DNA from: Bacillota bacterium
Lineage (GTDB): Bacteria > Bacillota > Clostridia > Oscillospirales > Ruminococcaceae
Assembly (NCBI GenBank): GCA_023418925.1
Contig: JAEZYS010000003.1
Location: 124,001-188,000, forward strand
Length of the DNA: 64,000 bases
Direction of reading: 5' to 3'
In this document: piece after piece, positions 23,875 to 32,544 of the stretch
Position numbering within the stretch: position 1 is the stretch's first letter
Layout: the number at the start of each line of letters is the position of its first letter
Notes under the pieces: generated by a model
Database searches by the model: none
Seen by the model: only the letters and a program-made list of their open reading frames with translations
What the model was told of the DNA's origin: nothing
Program-made: the position numbers and the translations under genes

Positions 23875-24525
23875 ATGAGCTTGTCAAAACGTGAGCGTGA
23901 ACAGCAGGAGCGTGAGAATTTGATAATTGATACTGCTATAGAATTATTTTGTAAGTATGGTTATAAAAACATTTCTATGGATATGATTGCGAAGAAATCA
24001 GAGTTTACTAAACGAACAATATATAGATATTTCAGCTCAAAGGAGGATTTATTTTTTGCAACCGCATTGAAAGGTCATCAATATCTTTATGAAATGCTTT
24101 ATGATGCAATGCAACAAGGAAATACAGGATTTGAAAAGGTTCAGCTTTCTTATAATGCCTATTACAGTTTTATTACAAAGCATCCTGAATTAGCAAGGCT
24201 TGTAAACCTTCGTAAATACTCAAAAACTGAAAACATAGAACAGACTTCTTCTAATTATCGAAAATTTATTGAACTTGATAATCTTTTATTTATAAGCTTA
24301 CGCAAAATTTTTCTTCAAGGACAAGAGGACGGTAGTATTCGCACTGATCTTGACATAAACCAACTTGCCTTCTCAATAATCTACATTACGGTTGGATTCT
24401 TTCAGTTAGTAGCTATTACGGGTGATACTTATCCAAAACATTGTGGATATGAAAAGGATTCATTCATTCAATTCAGCATAGACCGCCTGCTCGAGACAAT
24501 TAGGGCTAATAAATATCAGATTTAG
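23875..24525 (+). CDS. TetR/AcrR-family transcriptional regulator
   Basis: 216 residues. The N-terminal DNA-binding domain (about 12-60) reads LIIDTAIELFCKYGYKNISM, DMIAKKSEFTKRTIYRYFSS, KEDLFFA, a clear TetR helix-turn-helix. The C-terminal ~150 residues form the helical ligand/dimer domain. It is divergent from the EFR1/membrane operon, whose promoter has a palindrome on the -10, so local repression relieved by an unknown ligand is the simplest model. Its own translation may be controlled by the structured leader at 23745-23862. The Shine-Dalgarno AAAGGAA lies about 13 nt before the ATG, a little far. Confidence 0.92.
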   Translation: MSLSKREREQQERENLIIDTAIELFCKYGYKNISMDMIAKKSEFTKRTIYRYFSSKEDLFFATALKGHQYLYEMLYDAMQQGNTGFEKVQLSYNAYYSFITKHPELARLVNLRKYSKTENIEQTSSNYRKFIELDNLLFISLRKIFLQGQEDGSIRTDLDINQLAFSIIYITVGFFQLVAITGDTYPKHCGYEKDSFIQFSIDRLLETIRANKYQI

Positions 24526-24853
24526 AATAACCAATTCTTTTATAAAATAAATTGCCAGTTGCTGATGCTACTGTTAATGTAGCAGTGTACTTCTTGGACA
24601 TGCCGATATAAGTACTACTGTAAACCTCCCATATGGGCACACCAACCAAAACAGCTGAGCTTGGATAAAACAAGGGACTGTTGCAACTTTATTGCTACAG
24701 TCCTCTTTTGGGAGTATTACTTTTAAATCTATTCCAACCTTCAAACATAAACCACATAGACTGTTTCCGAATCAAAAGTCTTGCTTCTGATTTGTTTTTC
24801 GCCAATGAAATCCGTCGTTATTTAGAAAATTGTACAGTATCAGAAAGACATCA
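24526..24853. other. Intergenic region with a terminator-like hairpin and no clear gene
   Basis: Holds GGACTGT-T-GCAA (24675-24686) / TTGC-T-ACAGTCC (24692-24703) followed by TCTTTT, a probable terminator for the TetR transcript. The short frame 24681-24872 lies across this hairpin, has no ribosome-binding site and looks like chance. The remainder resembles decayed sequence with no recognisable function. Confidence 0.6.
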
Positions 24854-26767
24854 TTATTTTCTTCGCTTGTAGAAACAAGCAGTACCCATACCTAGCAGTA
24901 AAACGACAATAGAAACTATAATACAACTGTAGCTATTAGCTAATACTATTGATTGACTGGCTACGCCATTTACTTGTATATTTACGTTAGGTTGCGTTTG
25001 TGCGGCTTGAGAATTCTGTGAATCTTCAGGCTTTTGCGGCATGTTACCATTCATTGCTCCTTGATTTCCGCCAAATCCACCCATTGAGTTACTTATGGAG
25101 CCCATATCTGATATGGAAATATCACCGGCATCAATAAAGCCTGTTTTATCGGATTGTGTTTCGGAGGTAGAGCCGATAGTGCCGTCAAGCTGACCATTAA
25201 TGCTTTCTGCACGAAGTAAGCAAAATTCTTTTAGTTTTTCAATACCTTTTTCAAATTCCTGATAGGTGCAGAATTTAGTTGGATCGTTTTCTATATAAGG
25301 AGAAATAAGGGCTTTAACGGAATCAATCTTCTTCTCAAATTTACCGCTGTCAAAAACCTCAGCTATAAATTCAGAGAAAAGTTTGTGATAATGTTCTGTG
25401 TATTCAATATTGTTAAATACCCACGCAAGCATAGGATGAGAGTCGATAGTCCCCCCCGAAAAAGGAGTATCAATAGGATAATTCACAAGGCTTGTCGCAT
25501 TGCTTGCGCCTTGAAATCCTCCAAAAGCAAGGTTATAGTCCCACGGAAGCATAGATAACTGACCGTCATTTTCATACAAATAATAATTATGAACCATAGA
25601 GCCGGTATAGCTGTCAAAATTCAGTACAAAATTATGAACCACAAAATAACGGATAACCTTCTCAACATCCACGGTGGAGCTAATATCATTATTTTCGCCT
25701 AAATTTTTCAAAGCCTTAATCAAGCGGTCTTTATCTGTATTTGTGATATCGGTTTTTGCACTATCGAAAATGTTAATGTAGCTATCGTATTTATCATCAG
25801 AATAAATTAATGAAACGTCACTGCTGCCCCGACTTCCCATTCCCCAGCCCATATTACCATCAGGTCTGTCACCCATTTGAGGCACCCATGCATTATCCTG
25901 TTTTTGGCCGTTTTGATTCATATCAGGAGGTGTCATTCCTCCCAGTGGTATTTGTACTCCGTCATTCATATCAGGAGGCGTCATATTTTGTCCGACGTTA
26001 TTATTGCTTTCACTTGAGGAGTCCGTAACGTTCTCGGTATCTGTATTCTGCTGTGTTTTGTTCTGGTCAGTATCGTTACTATTATTAGAATCATCATCCT
26101 CCCAGTCATTCATCTCAAAGCCATTACCGTTGCCGCGTCCGCCACCCATGCTCATGCTGTCAGGCTTGTAAAGTTCACCATAGTCATTACCGTAATTTCG
26201 CTGTAGGAATGATTCTTCCACCGACTCAACAGCTAAATAAAGCCCCCATGTTTCGCCGTTTACAGAGATGTTAACATAGCTGCAAAGCGGAGAAGCTACA
26301 CCGAATTCACCCATTAACTGATACGTAAGATAATCTTTCATATAAGTATTATCCTGAATGATATTGTTAAGGCATAATTTATCAAGTCCGTAATATGTCT
26401 TTGTGCTGTCGTACTGGTCGAATTCTATTTTAAAGCTGTAGCGATCGTTACCGTAATTCTGAACCTGACTTAAAGAAGTGTTGCCCTTTGCTCGAACTGC
26501 TACGTTTTTATAGGATTCACCGTCAATGACAACAGTGCAATTGGCATATTCTTCGTTGGTGCAGGTTTCAAGAAAACTATCCCAGTCATCCATTACAATA
26601 TCAATGCTATGAACTTTTTCGGTATTAAACAAACGGTCTTCATAGCCTAAAGAGCTGTCATTTTTTTGAATGCCGAAGCTTTCAGCATTCATTAATAAAA
26701 CGGTAATGGCAAGGCAAATACACAGCACGGCATAACAGATTTTATTAAAATGCTTATGTATTGACAT
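24854..26767 (-). CDS. Cell-surface CotH kinase family protein
   Basis: 637 residues with an N-terminal membrane/signal helix (about 10-27) and a C-terminal helix followed by YKRRK, so anchored on the outside of the cell. The CotH kinase fold starts near residue 45 (HSIDIVMDDWDSF; VAVRAKGNTSLSQVQNYGND), with the typical NISVNGETWGLYLAVESVEE and the late HNYYLYENDGQLSMLPWDYN. A low-complexity insert (about 205-310) is rich in Gly, Asn, Met and Pro (TPPDMNQNG repeats). CotH in Bacillus phosphorylates spore-coat proteins; here, next to VTC and DUF4956 genes, the target is unknown. Last gene of the three-gene unit, 13 nt after the DUF4956 gene. Confidence 0.92.
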   Translation of the reverse strand: MSIHKHFNKICYAVLCICLAITVLLMNAESFGIQKNDSSLGYEDRLFNTEKVHSIDIVMDDWDSFLETCTNEEYANCTVVIDGESYKNVAVRAKGNTSLSQVQNYGNDRYSFKIEFDQYDSTKTYYGLDKLCLNNIIQDNTYMKDYLTYQLMGEFGVASPLCSYVNISVNGETWGLYLAVESVEESFLQRNYGNDYGELYKPDSMSMGGGRGNGNGFEMNDWEDDDSNNSNDTDQNKTQQNTDTENVTDSSSESNNNVGQNMTPPDMNDGVQIPLGGMTPPDMNQNGQKQDNAWVPQMGDRPDGNMGWGMGSRGSSDVSLIYSDDKYDSYINIFDSAKTDITNTDKDRLIKALKNLGENNDISSTVDVEKVIRYFVVHNFVLNFDSYTGSMVHNYYLYENDGQLSMLPWDYNLAFGGFQGASNATSLVNYPIDTPFSGGTIDSHPMLAWVFNNIEYTEHYHKLFSEFIAEVFDSGKFEKKIDSVKALISPYIENDPTKFCTYQEFEKGIEKLKEFCLLRAESINGQLDGTIGSTSETQSDKTGFIDAGDISISDMGSISNSMGGFGGNQGAMNGNMPQKPEDSQNSQAAQTQPNVNIQVNGVASQSIVLANSYSCIIVSIVVLLLGMGTACFYKRRK

Positions 26768-26780
26768 AGAATGCGCCTCC

Positions 26781-27452
26781 TTAACCCATGTAATCGCCGT
26801 TATAGCTAACTAAAACTGCGCTGTTTACGCCGTTCATTTCGGAAAGGATGTTAATGAAATCGGTGTTGTCGTCTTTAAGTCTTACCTCCATATTAAGCTC
26901 AATGCCTCCCTTAACGGCTGTTTTGCTTTTAACAACAGAACGTACGGTTTCTTTCGAGAGGAATTCCTTTGCTTTAATCTCGCTGTCATGGTCAGTACAT
27001 GAAAGTACCACGATATAAGGATTTACATGAGATTTTTTGTTCACAAAAACAAGTAGAATAACGCCGATGATTACACTTCCGATTACCGCCAATGGGATCA
27101 TACCTGCTGCCAGAACGATACCAACTGCAATTGACCAGAAAAGGAAGGTAATATCAAGTGGCTCTTTAATAGTGGTACGAAAACGCACGATTGAAAGAGC
27201 ACCGACCATACCAAGAGAAAGAACTACGTTTGATGTTACCGCTAAAATAACTACGGTCGTAATCATAGTGAGTGCTACCAATGTCACACCAAATGAAGAG
27301 GAAAACATTACTCCCTGATAGGTTTTCTTATAAATTAAAAAGATGAAAAGTCCTAATCCGAATGCTAAAATAAGGGCAATTGCCATATCCAAAATACTAA
27401 CGCTTGCTATATTTTCGAGAAAACTTGATTTAAAAATATCACTGAATGTCAT
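26781..27452 (-). CDS. DUF4956 membrane protein
   Basis: 223 residues: three to four membrane helices in the first ~150 residues (IALILAFGLGLFIFLIYKKT; VTLVALTMITTVVILAVTSN; FWSIAVGIVLAAGMIPLAVI). These carry the conserved loop NVVLSLGMVGALSIVRFRTT, IKEPLDITF, typical of the family. A cytoplasmic alpha/beta domain follows (ELNMEVRLKDDNTDFINILS). DUF4956 genes regularly travel with VTC polyphosphate polymerase and CotH genes, as here, which suggests one membrane complex; molecular function is not established. Confidence 0.9.
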   Translation of the reverse strand: MTFSDIFKSSFLENIASVSILDMAIALILAFGLGLFIFLIYKKTYQGVMFSSSFGVTLVALTMITTVVILAVTSNVVLSLGMVGALSIVRFRTTIKEPLDITFLFWSIAVGIVLAAGMIPLAVIGSVIIGVILLVFVNKKSHVNPYIVVLSCTDHDSEIKAKEFLSKETVRSVVKSKTAVKGGIELNMEVRLKDDNTDFINILSEMNGVNSAVLVSYNGDYMG

Positions 27453-27486
27453 AATAAAAATCCTTTCTTAGTTAAAAATTATTTTT

Positions 27487-28158
27487 TTAGCTGTATATAC
27501 GGCATAATGCATACTTAGAAAATGCGGATGAACGCCTGCTTTCTAATCCCACCGCATCTTTCACAATATCGGGCAGATATTCGTCCCATTTTATTTCTAA
27601 AATAATGTTCGGGCTGCCCGCCGGTACTGTAATGCAATCGGGATTAAGGAAATCCGTACAGCTCATGCCTGTCCTGATATCATAGTCCATCGTGACGCGA
27701 ACATTTCCCGCTGGGAAAGTAAAGGCTTCTCTTTTGTAATCTACAATAGTTTTAGGTTTTATTCCCTTGTTTTTCATTTTAAGATAAAGCTCTCTGACAA
27801 GCGGCCGGTTGTCAGTCTGCATAAAACTAATGTCGCCTGCAAGAATTTTCTTAGTTTCTTCTATGGAGATTGATTCCAAAAGCTTATTGCAAAGTCCGTT
27901 TATCTTACTCTTTTTTTCAAGACGTATAAAAGATGTATCACCGTCGTAATAACGGATTCTAAACTTCTCACGCATATTGACACCATTTATTTTTTCTTTT
28001 AAAGCTGTGTCATATATATCATCAAAATAAAGACTGCGAACGTTATATTTACCGTTTATCCCATGGGGTTCAGACTTCATCACCGCCGTAAGTCTTTGCC
28101 GCAGTATCAGCATATCCAAAGCGTTAATCTCGTGTTTCCATTCATTGCGAAATTTCAT
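27487..28158 (-). CDS. VTC-domain polyphosphate polymerase-like protein
   Basis: 223 residues made of one VTC catalytic tunnel domain. Basic and acidic strands that bind ATP, polyphosphate and metal are visible: RNEWKHEINALD, VRSLYFDDIYDTA, FRIRYYDGDTSFIRLEKKSK, VDYKREAFTFPAGNVRVTMD, and the late metal Glu in ILEIKWDEYLPDIV. The yeast VTC4 homologue makes polyphosphate from ATP at the membrane. The bacterial protein has no helices of its own, so the DUF4956 partner encoded 34 nt downstream probably anchors it. First gene of the unit, preceded by a PhoP-box-like direct repeat and AAAGGAGTG. Confidence 0.92.
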   Translation of the reverse strand: MKFRNEWKHEINALDMLILRQRLTAVMKSEPHGINGKYNVRSLYFDDIYDTALKEKINGVNMREKFRIRYYDGDTSFIRLEKKSKINGLCNKLLESISIEETKKILAGDISFMQTDNRPLVRELYLKMKNKGIKPKTIVDYKREAFTFPAGNVRVTMDYDIRTGMSCTDFLNPDCITVPAGSPNIILEIKWDEYLPDIVKDAVGLESRRSSAFSKYALCRIYS

Positions 28159-28182
28159 ATCATTTCACTCCTTTCTGCCTAT

Positions 28183-28199
28183 CGGTTTACATACATTTT
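28183..28199 (+). promoter_or_regulatory. PhoP-box-like direct repeat before the VTC operon
   Basis: TTTACA (28183-28188), 5 nt, TTTACA (28194-28199): 11-bp period as in OmpR/PhoB-family sites, and the same form as the Bacillus PhoP box. It lies 25-41 nt upstream of the VTC start. The adjacent response regulator (29503-30177) is the natural candidate. Confidence 0.5.
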
Positions 28200-28228
28200 A
28201 CATAACGAGCCTTAATGAAAACTTAGAA

Positions 28229-28254
28229 AAGGCATCCGATTTCTCGAATGCCTT
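28229..28254 (-). terminator. Terminator after the sensor kinase gene
   Basis: AAGGCAT-C-CGA (28229-28239) / TCG-A-ATGCCTT (28244-28254), then TTTTCTAAGTTTTC in the minus direction. It separates the two-component genes from the VTC unit. Confidence 0.75.
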
Positions 28255-28273
28255 GTAAACAATTTATGAATAC

Positions 28274-29506
28274 TCAAATTTTAACTTTAAAAGTAATACT
28301 GTTATCTTCTCGATATTCTGCACTAATTACGCCGCCGTGTGCTTCTGCAATAGACCTTGCCGCCGAAAGACCTATACCATATCCGCCGCTTTTTTGTGTA
28401 CGTGCTGAGTCGGCACGATAAAACCTGTCAAACAATTTATCAGCCGGACATTCAGGCAAATTCTCGCAGAAATTAGTGATTCCAAAATAAATGTTTTTAT
28501 CTTGCTTCATAAGAAGTACTGATATATTAGAATCATTCTTTGCGTACTTAACCGCATTATCGGTAAGAATGGATATCAGCCTTAAAAAAAGCTCTTTATT
28601 TACCGCTCGCTTGATATATGGTTCTATATGCTTTTCGATTGTCAGCCCTTTTAGCTCCATAGTTTCCCGAAACATATCAACCGACTGTTGAGTAAGCTCT
28701 GAAATATCCGCCTGTTCTTTTTTATGAGCAGCACTTATTTCATCTGATTTTGACAGTGTCAGTAAATTTTGCATAAGTCCGCTGAGCCTGTTAACCTGTT
28801 CTTTAATGTTGACACTCCACTTGTTTTCACCATTATATAATTCCATTGCCTCTGTATTAGCAAGAATAATCGCGAGAGGCGTTTTTATTTCATGTCCAGC
28901 GTCGGTAACAAATTGCTTTTGACGTTCCATATTTTCTGCAATAGGCCGAATAGCCTTTTTTGACAGCAAAACGACAAGCAGAAGCATTGCTCCCCAGCAA
29001 ATAATGCCGATGAATACAGATAAAAATAGAATCCTTAAAACATTATATGACTCGGCACTTGTGTCAAGGAATAAATAAATTGTCGCATTTTCCATCTTCA
29101 AATCAACTGATTTATAGCGAAAGCCATGAGTTATGCCTTCGCTTTTTCCATTAACCAAAACCGTTTCAGCTATCTCTTTAGCCTCGTCCTCTGATACGCT
29201 AGCAATACGGCTCACATCAATTCCAACAATTTTTCTGTCATAGTCTATTTTTGCAGTAAAAAACACAGCAGACATTTTGGCATTTTCGTTTAAGGGTGAT
29301 TCAAAAAAGCCCGGCATTTTACCTCTAGCTGGAGGAGGCTGCATAACAGGCATTTGGTTATTTATAAGGGAATTTAAAAGCCGTTCATTTTGATTTTCGT
29401 TAATAAAAGCGTTGCCGATATTTATAGCTCCAAGCATGGCTAAAAGCAAAATCGTAATAGCAAACATTGCGGTAAGGACAAACTTCTTCTGCAACGTTTT
29501 TATCAT
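28274..29506 (-). CDS. Sensor histidine kinase
   Basis: 410 residues with two membrane helices (about 10-32 and 150-175) around a ~115-residue extracytoplasmic sensor. The HisKA phospho-acceptor is in FVTDAGHEIKTPLAIILANT. The HATPase domain shows the N box ILTDNAVKYAKND, a G1-like region reduced to PADKLFDRFYRADS and the G2 box GGYGIGLSAARSIAEAHGG. The short lumenal domain and lack of HAMP/PAS resemble small antibiotic- or envelope-sensing kinases. It overlaps the response regulator gene by 4 nt. With the VTC/DUF4956/CotH genes next door, control of polyphosphate or envelope state is likely, but the signal is unknown. Confidence 0.95.
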   Translation of the reverse strand: MIKTLQKKFVLTAMFAITILLLAMLGAINIGNAFINENQNERLLNSLINNQMPVMQPPPARGKMPGFFESPLNENAKMSAVFFTAKIDYDRKIVGIDVSRIASVSEDEAKEIAETVLVNGKSEGITHGFRYKSVDLKMENATIYLFLDTSAESYNVLRILFLSVFIGIICWGAMLLLVVLLSKKAIRPIAENMERQKQFVTDAGHEIKTPLAIILANTEAMELYNGENKWSVNIKEQVNRLSGLMQNLLTLSKSDEISAAHKKEQADISELTQQSVDMFRETMELKGLTIEKHIEPYIKRAVNKELFLRLISILTDNAVKYAKNDSNISVLLMKQDKNIYFGITNFCENLPECPADKLFDRFYRADSARTQKSGGYGIGLSAARSIAEAHGGVISAEYREDNSITFKVKI

Positions 29507-30177
29507 CCCACTACCTCCAGCGTATAACCGATATTACGTTTCGCCTTAATCTCAACATTGGCGTCAATTGCTAAAAGACGTTTGCGAAGATAGGAGATAT
29601 ATACCCAAACTATTCCTATTTCCGTGTCGGTTTCATATCCCCATACTTTTGTGAGCAAATCTTCAGTTGAGAGGTAAGTGCCCTTATTTAACATCAACAG
29701 CTCCATCATCTGATATTCTAATTTAGGGAGTATAAACGACTGCCCGTTAGCGGACAATTCATAGCTTTGCATATTAAGCGCTGTATTTCCGACCTTTAGT
29801 ATATTAGGAGTGAATTCTTTACGGCGGCGGAGCATTGCTCGAATTCTTGCTAAAAGCTCACCCATATTAAAGGGCTTTGGCAGATAATCATCTGCACCGT
29901 TATCTAAGCCTTCAATTCTGTCTTCGATTTCCGCTTTGGCGGTAAGAAGCAAAACCGGAGTTTTGTTGCCTTCCTTACGGAGCCTATTTAGAACTTCAAG
30001 TCCGTTCATTTTCGGCATCATAATATCAAGAACAATGCCGTCATAATGTTCTGCCCTTGCAAAGTCATAGGCATCTTCTCCGTTATAAACAGCATCAACT
30101 ATGTAGTTATGGTATTTTAAGACGTCGGTAACAGCTTCCGACATAGAACGCTCATCTTCGGCATATAAAAGCTTCAT
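29503..30177 (-). CDS. OmpR/PhoB-family response regulator
   Basis: 224 residues. Receiver domain 1-115 with acidic pocket YAEDERS, phospho-acceptor Asp in GIVLDIMMPKMNGLEV, Thr in VLLLTAKAE and Lys in DYLPKPFNMGEL. The winged-helix domain (about 130-222) ends in the recognition helix and wing IGIVWVYISYLRKRL and KAKRNIGYTL. It acts on direct repeats with 11-bp period; one such repeat lies before the VTC operon. It is transcribed first, then the kinase, with overlapping stop/start. Confidence 0.96.
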   Translation of the reverse strand: MKLLYAEDERSMSEAVTDVLKYHNYIVDAVYNGEDAYDFARAEHYDGIVLDIMMPKMNGLEVLNRLRKEGNKTPVLLLTAKAEIEDRIEGLDNGADDYLPKPFNMGELLARIRAMLRRRKEFTPNILKVGNTALNMQSYELSANGQSFILPKLEYQMMELLMLNKGTYLSTEDLLTKVWGYETDTEIGIVWVYISYLRKRLLAIDANVEIKAKRNIGYTLEVVG

Positions 30178-30239
30178 GTTATCACTCCCAACCTAACTAT
30201 ACATGCTCAAACTTAGACTCACCTTAGAATTTATCCATT

Positions 30240-30671
30240 ACAATCAACTCCATTGATAGTGCTACTTCAATTTTTGAGAAATTAAAACAAATATACAATG
30301 AATTAGCCAGAGCATTGTAGATTGAACTTATTGCTAATAACAAAAAAGAACTTAAATTTGTAAACGGTAGCAGAATTATTTGTGCTACTTGCGGAAGTAA
30401 AGATGTTGCAAGAGGTTTAACAATCCGATTTGCCCATTTATCAGAAGTCGCTTTTATGAAAGATAATGTTGATAAACAATTACTGGCTATAGAACAAGCT
30501 TTAAAACCTAATGGAAAAATAATTCTTGAATCCACTGCTAATGGCTTGAATTACTTTTCTGAAATGTGGAATAAGTCAGAGCGTAAAGATAATATGTACA
30601 AGCCTTTTTTCTTTAGTTGGATAAACGACAAGATTATGTTTCACCGCCATCATGGGACACAAATTCATTAA
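30240..30671 (+). pseudogene. Phage terminase large subunit, internal fragment
   Basis: The plus-strand frame encodes SIFEKLKQIYNELARAL, an in-frame TAG (30318-30320), then NGSRIICATCGSKDVARGLT, IRFAHLSEVAFMKDN and PNGKIILESTANGLNYFSEM, ending FSWINDKIMFH. This is the ATPase (Walker B/coupling) part of terminase large subunits. Both ends are missing and the 3' end runs into a convergent minus-strand gene. It is a leftover from deletion or recombination at the left end of the second phage region. Confidence 0.78.
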
Positions 30672-31350
30672 TACTATGAATATTAGCTTCTCCATTATTG
30701 AATCCAAATATCTCTTTGTGTTCTGTTCCAGGAGGGCAAAGGGCTTGAACATTTATCTGTTTACCTGGATTAGTAACCTGAGGAATACCACCGCCATAAA
30801 CTTCATATCCTTCAAGTTTTAAAATATAGAGAGCTTCTTTGAGTTTTTCTCTTGATACACCAAGGTCTCTTTCAACACCGACACCAACATCGATGATTCC
30901 TTTGGTATCTACCTGTTCTCTTAAGAAAGAAGCAGTACTTTTAGCCTGATTCATTCTTGCTTCGGAATTTTCATTAAGTAAAGAACGGATAGATGAGTCA
31001 TTATTATAACCCATTTTAGCTGCTATTTCATTTAGGCTGTACCCTTTTTCTCTTAAACCTTTAGCGGTTGCAACTTCAAGATTTCTTCTTTCATCCTTAG
31101 CTAAGGATTTCTGTACTCGAAGTTCAGTTGTAGATAACCCCAAATTATCGGCAATATTTTTTTCAGTAAGTCCAGACTTTTTAAGTTCCTGAACTCTACT
31201 AAGGAAATCTCCACTATGCTGATATGGATTATCTCCGGAACCATACGGATAACGACCAGAACGTTTTGGCATTCCAATATGTTCAAGACTATCATCTTCT
31301 TTGAATATTTCAGCAAATATAGAATCTAAAGATGGTTTGTCAGATATCAT
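30634..31350 (-). CDS. Phage protein with repeated helix-turn-helix segments
   Basis: 238 residues. The N-terminal sequence MPKRSGRYPYGSGDNPYQHS precedes helical repeats: DFLSRVQELKKSGLTEKNIA, DNLGLSTTELRVQKSL and LREKGYSLNEIAAKMGYNND, SSIRSLL, each with the spacing of a helix-turn-helix. The C-terminal half is beta-rich with VERDLGVSREKLKEALYILK and a GGGIPQVTNPGKQINVQALC loop. Similar proteins are common in phages and plasmids of Clostridia, with unclear function. The last ~40 nt overlap the convergent terminase remnant. Confidence 0.7.
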   Translation of the reverse strand: MISDKPSLDSIFAEIFKEDDSLEHIGMPKRSGRYPYGSGDNPYQHSGDFLSRVQELKKSGLTEKNIADNLGLSTTELRVQKSLAKDERRNLEVATAKGLREKGYSLNEIAAKMGYNNDSSIRSLLNENSEARMNQAKSTASFLREQVDTKGIIDVGVGVERDLGVSREKLKEALYILKLEGYEVYGGGIPQVTNPGKQINVQALCPPGTEHKEIFGFNNGEANIHSINEFVSHDGGET

Positions 31351-31353
31351 TTG

Positions 31354-31911
31354 TTATACCTCCTGTTCTCTAACTTTATTTAGGAGTTTATCAAACGAAA
31401 CAATCTTGTCAATAATTTGTACAATATCATCGACTTCTGGAATATGGTAAAGCACTTCATTGTTCTGATAAATACGAAGTTCCATATCGATTGTTGATGG
31501 CTTGATTTTATACTCCAAACAAAAAAGGGCAGCATATATTTCAAGCTGCTCAATGTGTGCAGGAATGGTTCCTGTCTTCAAATCATGGATTCTTAACATG
31601 TTATCTCTGAATGATATGGCGTCAGCTGTCCCAAAACAATTGTCTGAATATAAAAGAACTTGTTCTGGAATCATCTTAAAACCAATTGCATCATTAACAT
31701 ACATATTGATTGTTTTGCGGGACTTAGGTAGCTTCTGATTCAATCTGATGCACTGAGCAGCAAATTCATGAAGCTCGGTACCTTTTCTTGCAGCAACAGA
31801 CTTAACATAAGAATCTACAATTTTATCCTCGTCGTAGTTTATCCAATGATACTTACTAGCGCCGAGAAATGCATGTAGGCCTTCATAGTTTGAGTGCTTG
31901 TTGAAGTTCAT
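31354..31911 (-). CDS. PD-(D/E)XK nuclease-family phage protein
   Basis: 185 residues. GTELHEFAAQCIRLNQKLPK is the lead helix with a conserved His. FGTADAISF and LRIHDLKTG form the GxxD ... D/E-x-K site of RecB/Cas4-type nucleases, and IEQLEIYAALFCLEYKIKP is the usual QLxxYA helix. Phage members act in recombination or DNA-end processing. The stop is 3 nt before the next gene, and the start overlaps the small nuclease gene upstream by 29 nt, so this is a compact early operon. Confidence 0.8.
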   Translation of the reverse strand: MNFNKHSNYEGLHAFLGASKYHWINYDEDKIVDSYVKSVAARKGTELHEFAAQCIRLNQKLPKSRKTINMYVNDAIGFKMIPEQVLLYSDNCFGTADAISFRDNMLRIHDLKTGTIPAHIEQLEIYAALFCLEYKIKPSTIDMELRIYQNNEVLYHIPEVDDIVQIIDKIVSFDKLLNKVREQEV

Positions 31912-32173
31912 TTAAAATTTCCTCCTTGTTTTCAGGATATATAAATGCTGCATATGACATTTCATTCATCAAGTCAACATAATAGTCCTGATTTGGTCTT
32001 TTCGAAGCACGCCCAAATTGTTTTCCTTCCAAGGCAGCCCATCGTTTACGATACAAAATCAATAAGTCAGGAGAACCTTGCCTTTCGTTAGGGTTAAGAT
32101 GAAATATAAGACATCCTGGAAACAATTCTTCGAGCTCAGATATTAACTTTGTCTTGAATCTAGATTCTAACAT
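31883..32173 (-). CDS. VRR-NUC/resolvase-like small nuclease
   Basis: 96 residues: LESRFKTKLISELEELFPGC, then HLNPNERQGSPDLLILYRKR and WAALEGKQF form the minimal PD-(D/E)XK core (Glu, Pro-Asp, Glu-x-Lys). This is the size and order of stand-alone VRR-NUC or Holliday-junction-resolvase-like phage nucleases. It overlaps the following RecB-like gene. A role in phage DNA recombination is inferred. Confidence 0.75.
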   Translation of the reverse strand: MLESRFKTKLISELEELFPGCLIFHLNPNERQGSPDLLILYRKRWAALEGKQFGRASKRPNQDYYVDLMNEMSYAAFIYPENKEEILNELQQALKL

Positions 32174-32205
32174 AATGGACTCCTTTCTGAAAAAATATAA
32201 AAGAA

Positions 32206-32248
32206 AAAAGAGAAGTAAAACGTAATGCGCGTTTTAATCTTCTCTCTT
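32206..32248 (-). terminator. Terminator in phage region
   Basis: AGAGAAG-TAAAACG pairs with CGTTTTA-(AT)-CTTCTCT, followed in the minus direction by TTTTTTCTTTTAT. It ends the transcript of the zinc-ribbon gene. Confidence 0.75.
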
Positions 32249-32273
32249 CATAAAAGGGTATGTTTTTTTCGCG
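32247..32273 (+). repeat. 27-bp intergenic repeat, copy 1
   Basis: TTCATAAAAGGGTATGTTTT + TTTCGCG at 32247-32273 matches 24 of 27 positions with 37302-37328. Both copies sit at the 3' edge of a gene in the second phage region. Confidence 0.5.
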
Positions 32274-32282
32274 TAGCTGATT

Positions 32283-32519
32283 TTAGTCGTCAAACATCTT
32301 ACAACTTGTTTCGCAGCTTGGCCAAGGACCTCCACAAGTGGTGCATACGAATGGCATATCACCGTTTCCGCTGCAATCATCATCGTCTATAATGTCTGCT
32401 CGGTGCCCACAACTAGGGCATTTAAATTCTGAATCAGAACTGCCGTATTCCATTGTAGTTCCACACATAGGGCAATTTGGATAGCATTGATTATAGTCCA
32501 AAGTATCTTTGCGTTTCAT
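32283..32519 (-). CDS. Small zinc-ribbon protein
   Basis: 78 residues with three Cys pairs: CPMCGTTM, CPSCGHRA and CTTCGGPWPSCETSC, the first two forming a classic zinc ribbon. Asp-rich linkers (IIDDDDCSGNGD) separate them. No enzymatic motif. Similar Cys-rich products are common in phage early regions, where they may bind nucleic acid or host RNA polymerase. GGAGG lies before the ATG. Confidence 0.72.
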   Translation of the reverse strand: MKRKDTLDYNQCYPNCPMCGTTMEYGSSDSEFKCPSCGHRADIIDDDDCSGNGDMPFVCTTCGGPWPSCETSCKMFDD

Positions 32520-32544
32520 TTATAAATATCCTCCTTAGCTTATA

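Noticed and set aside
24681..24872. 63-codon frame after the TetR gene
   Set aside because: Runs across a terminator hairpin, has no ribosome-binding site, and no recognisable sequence.
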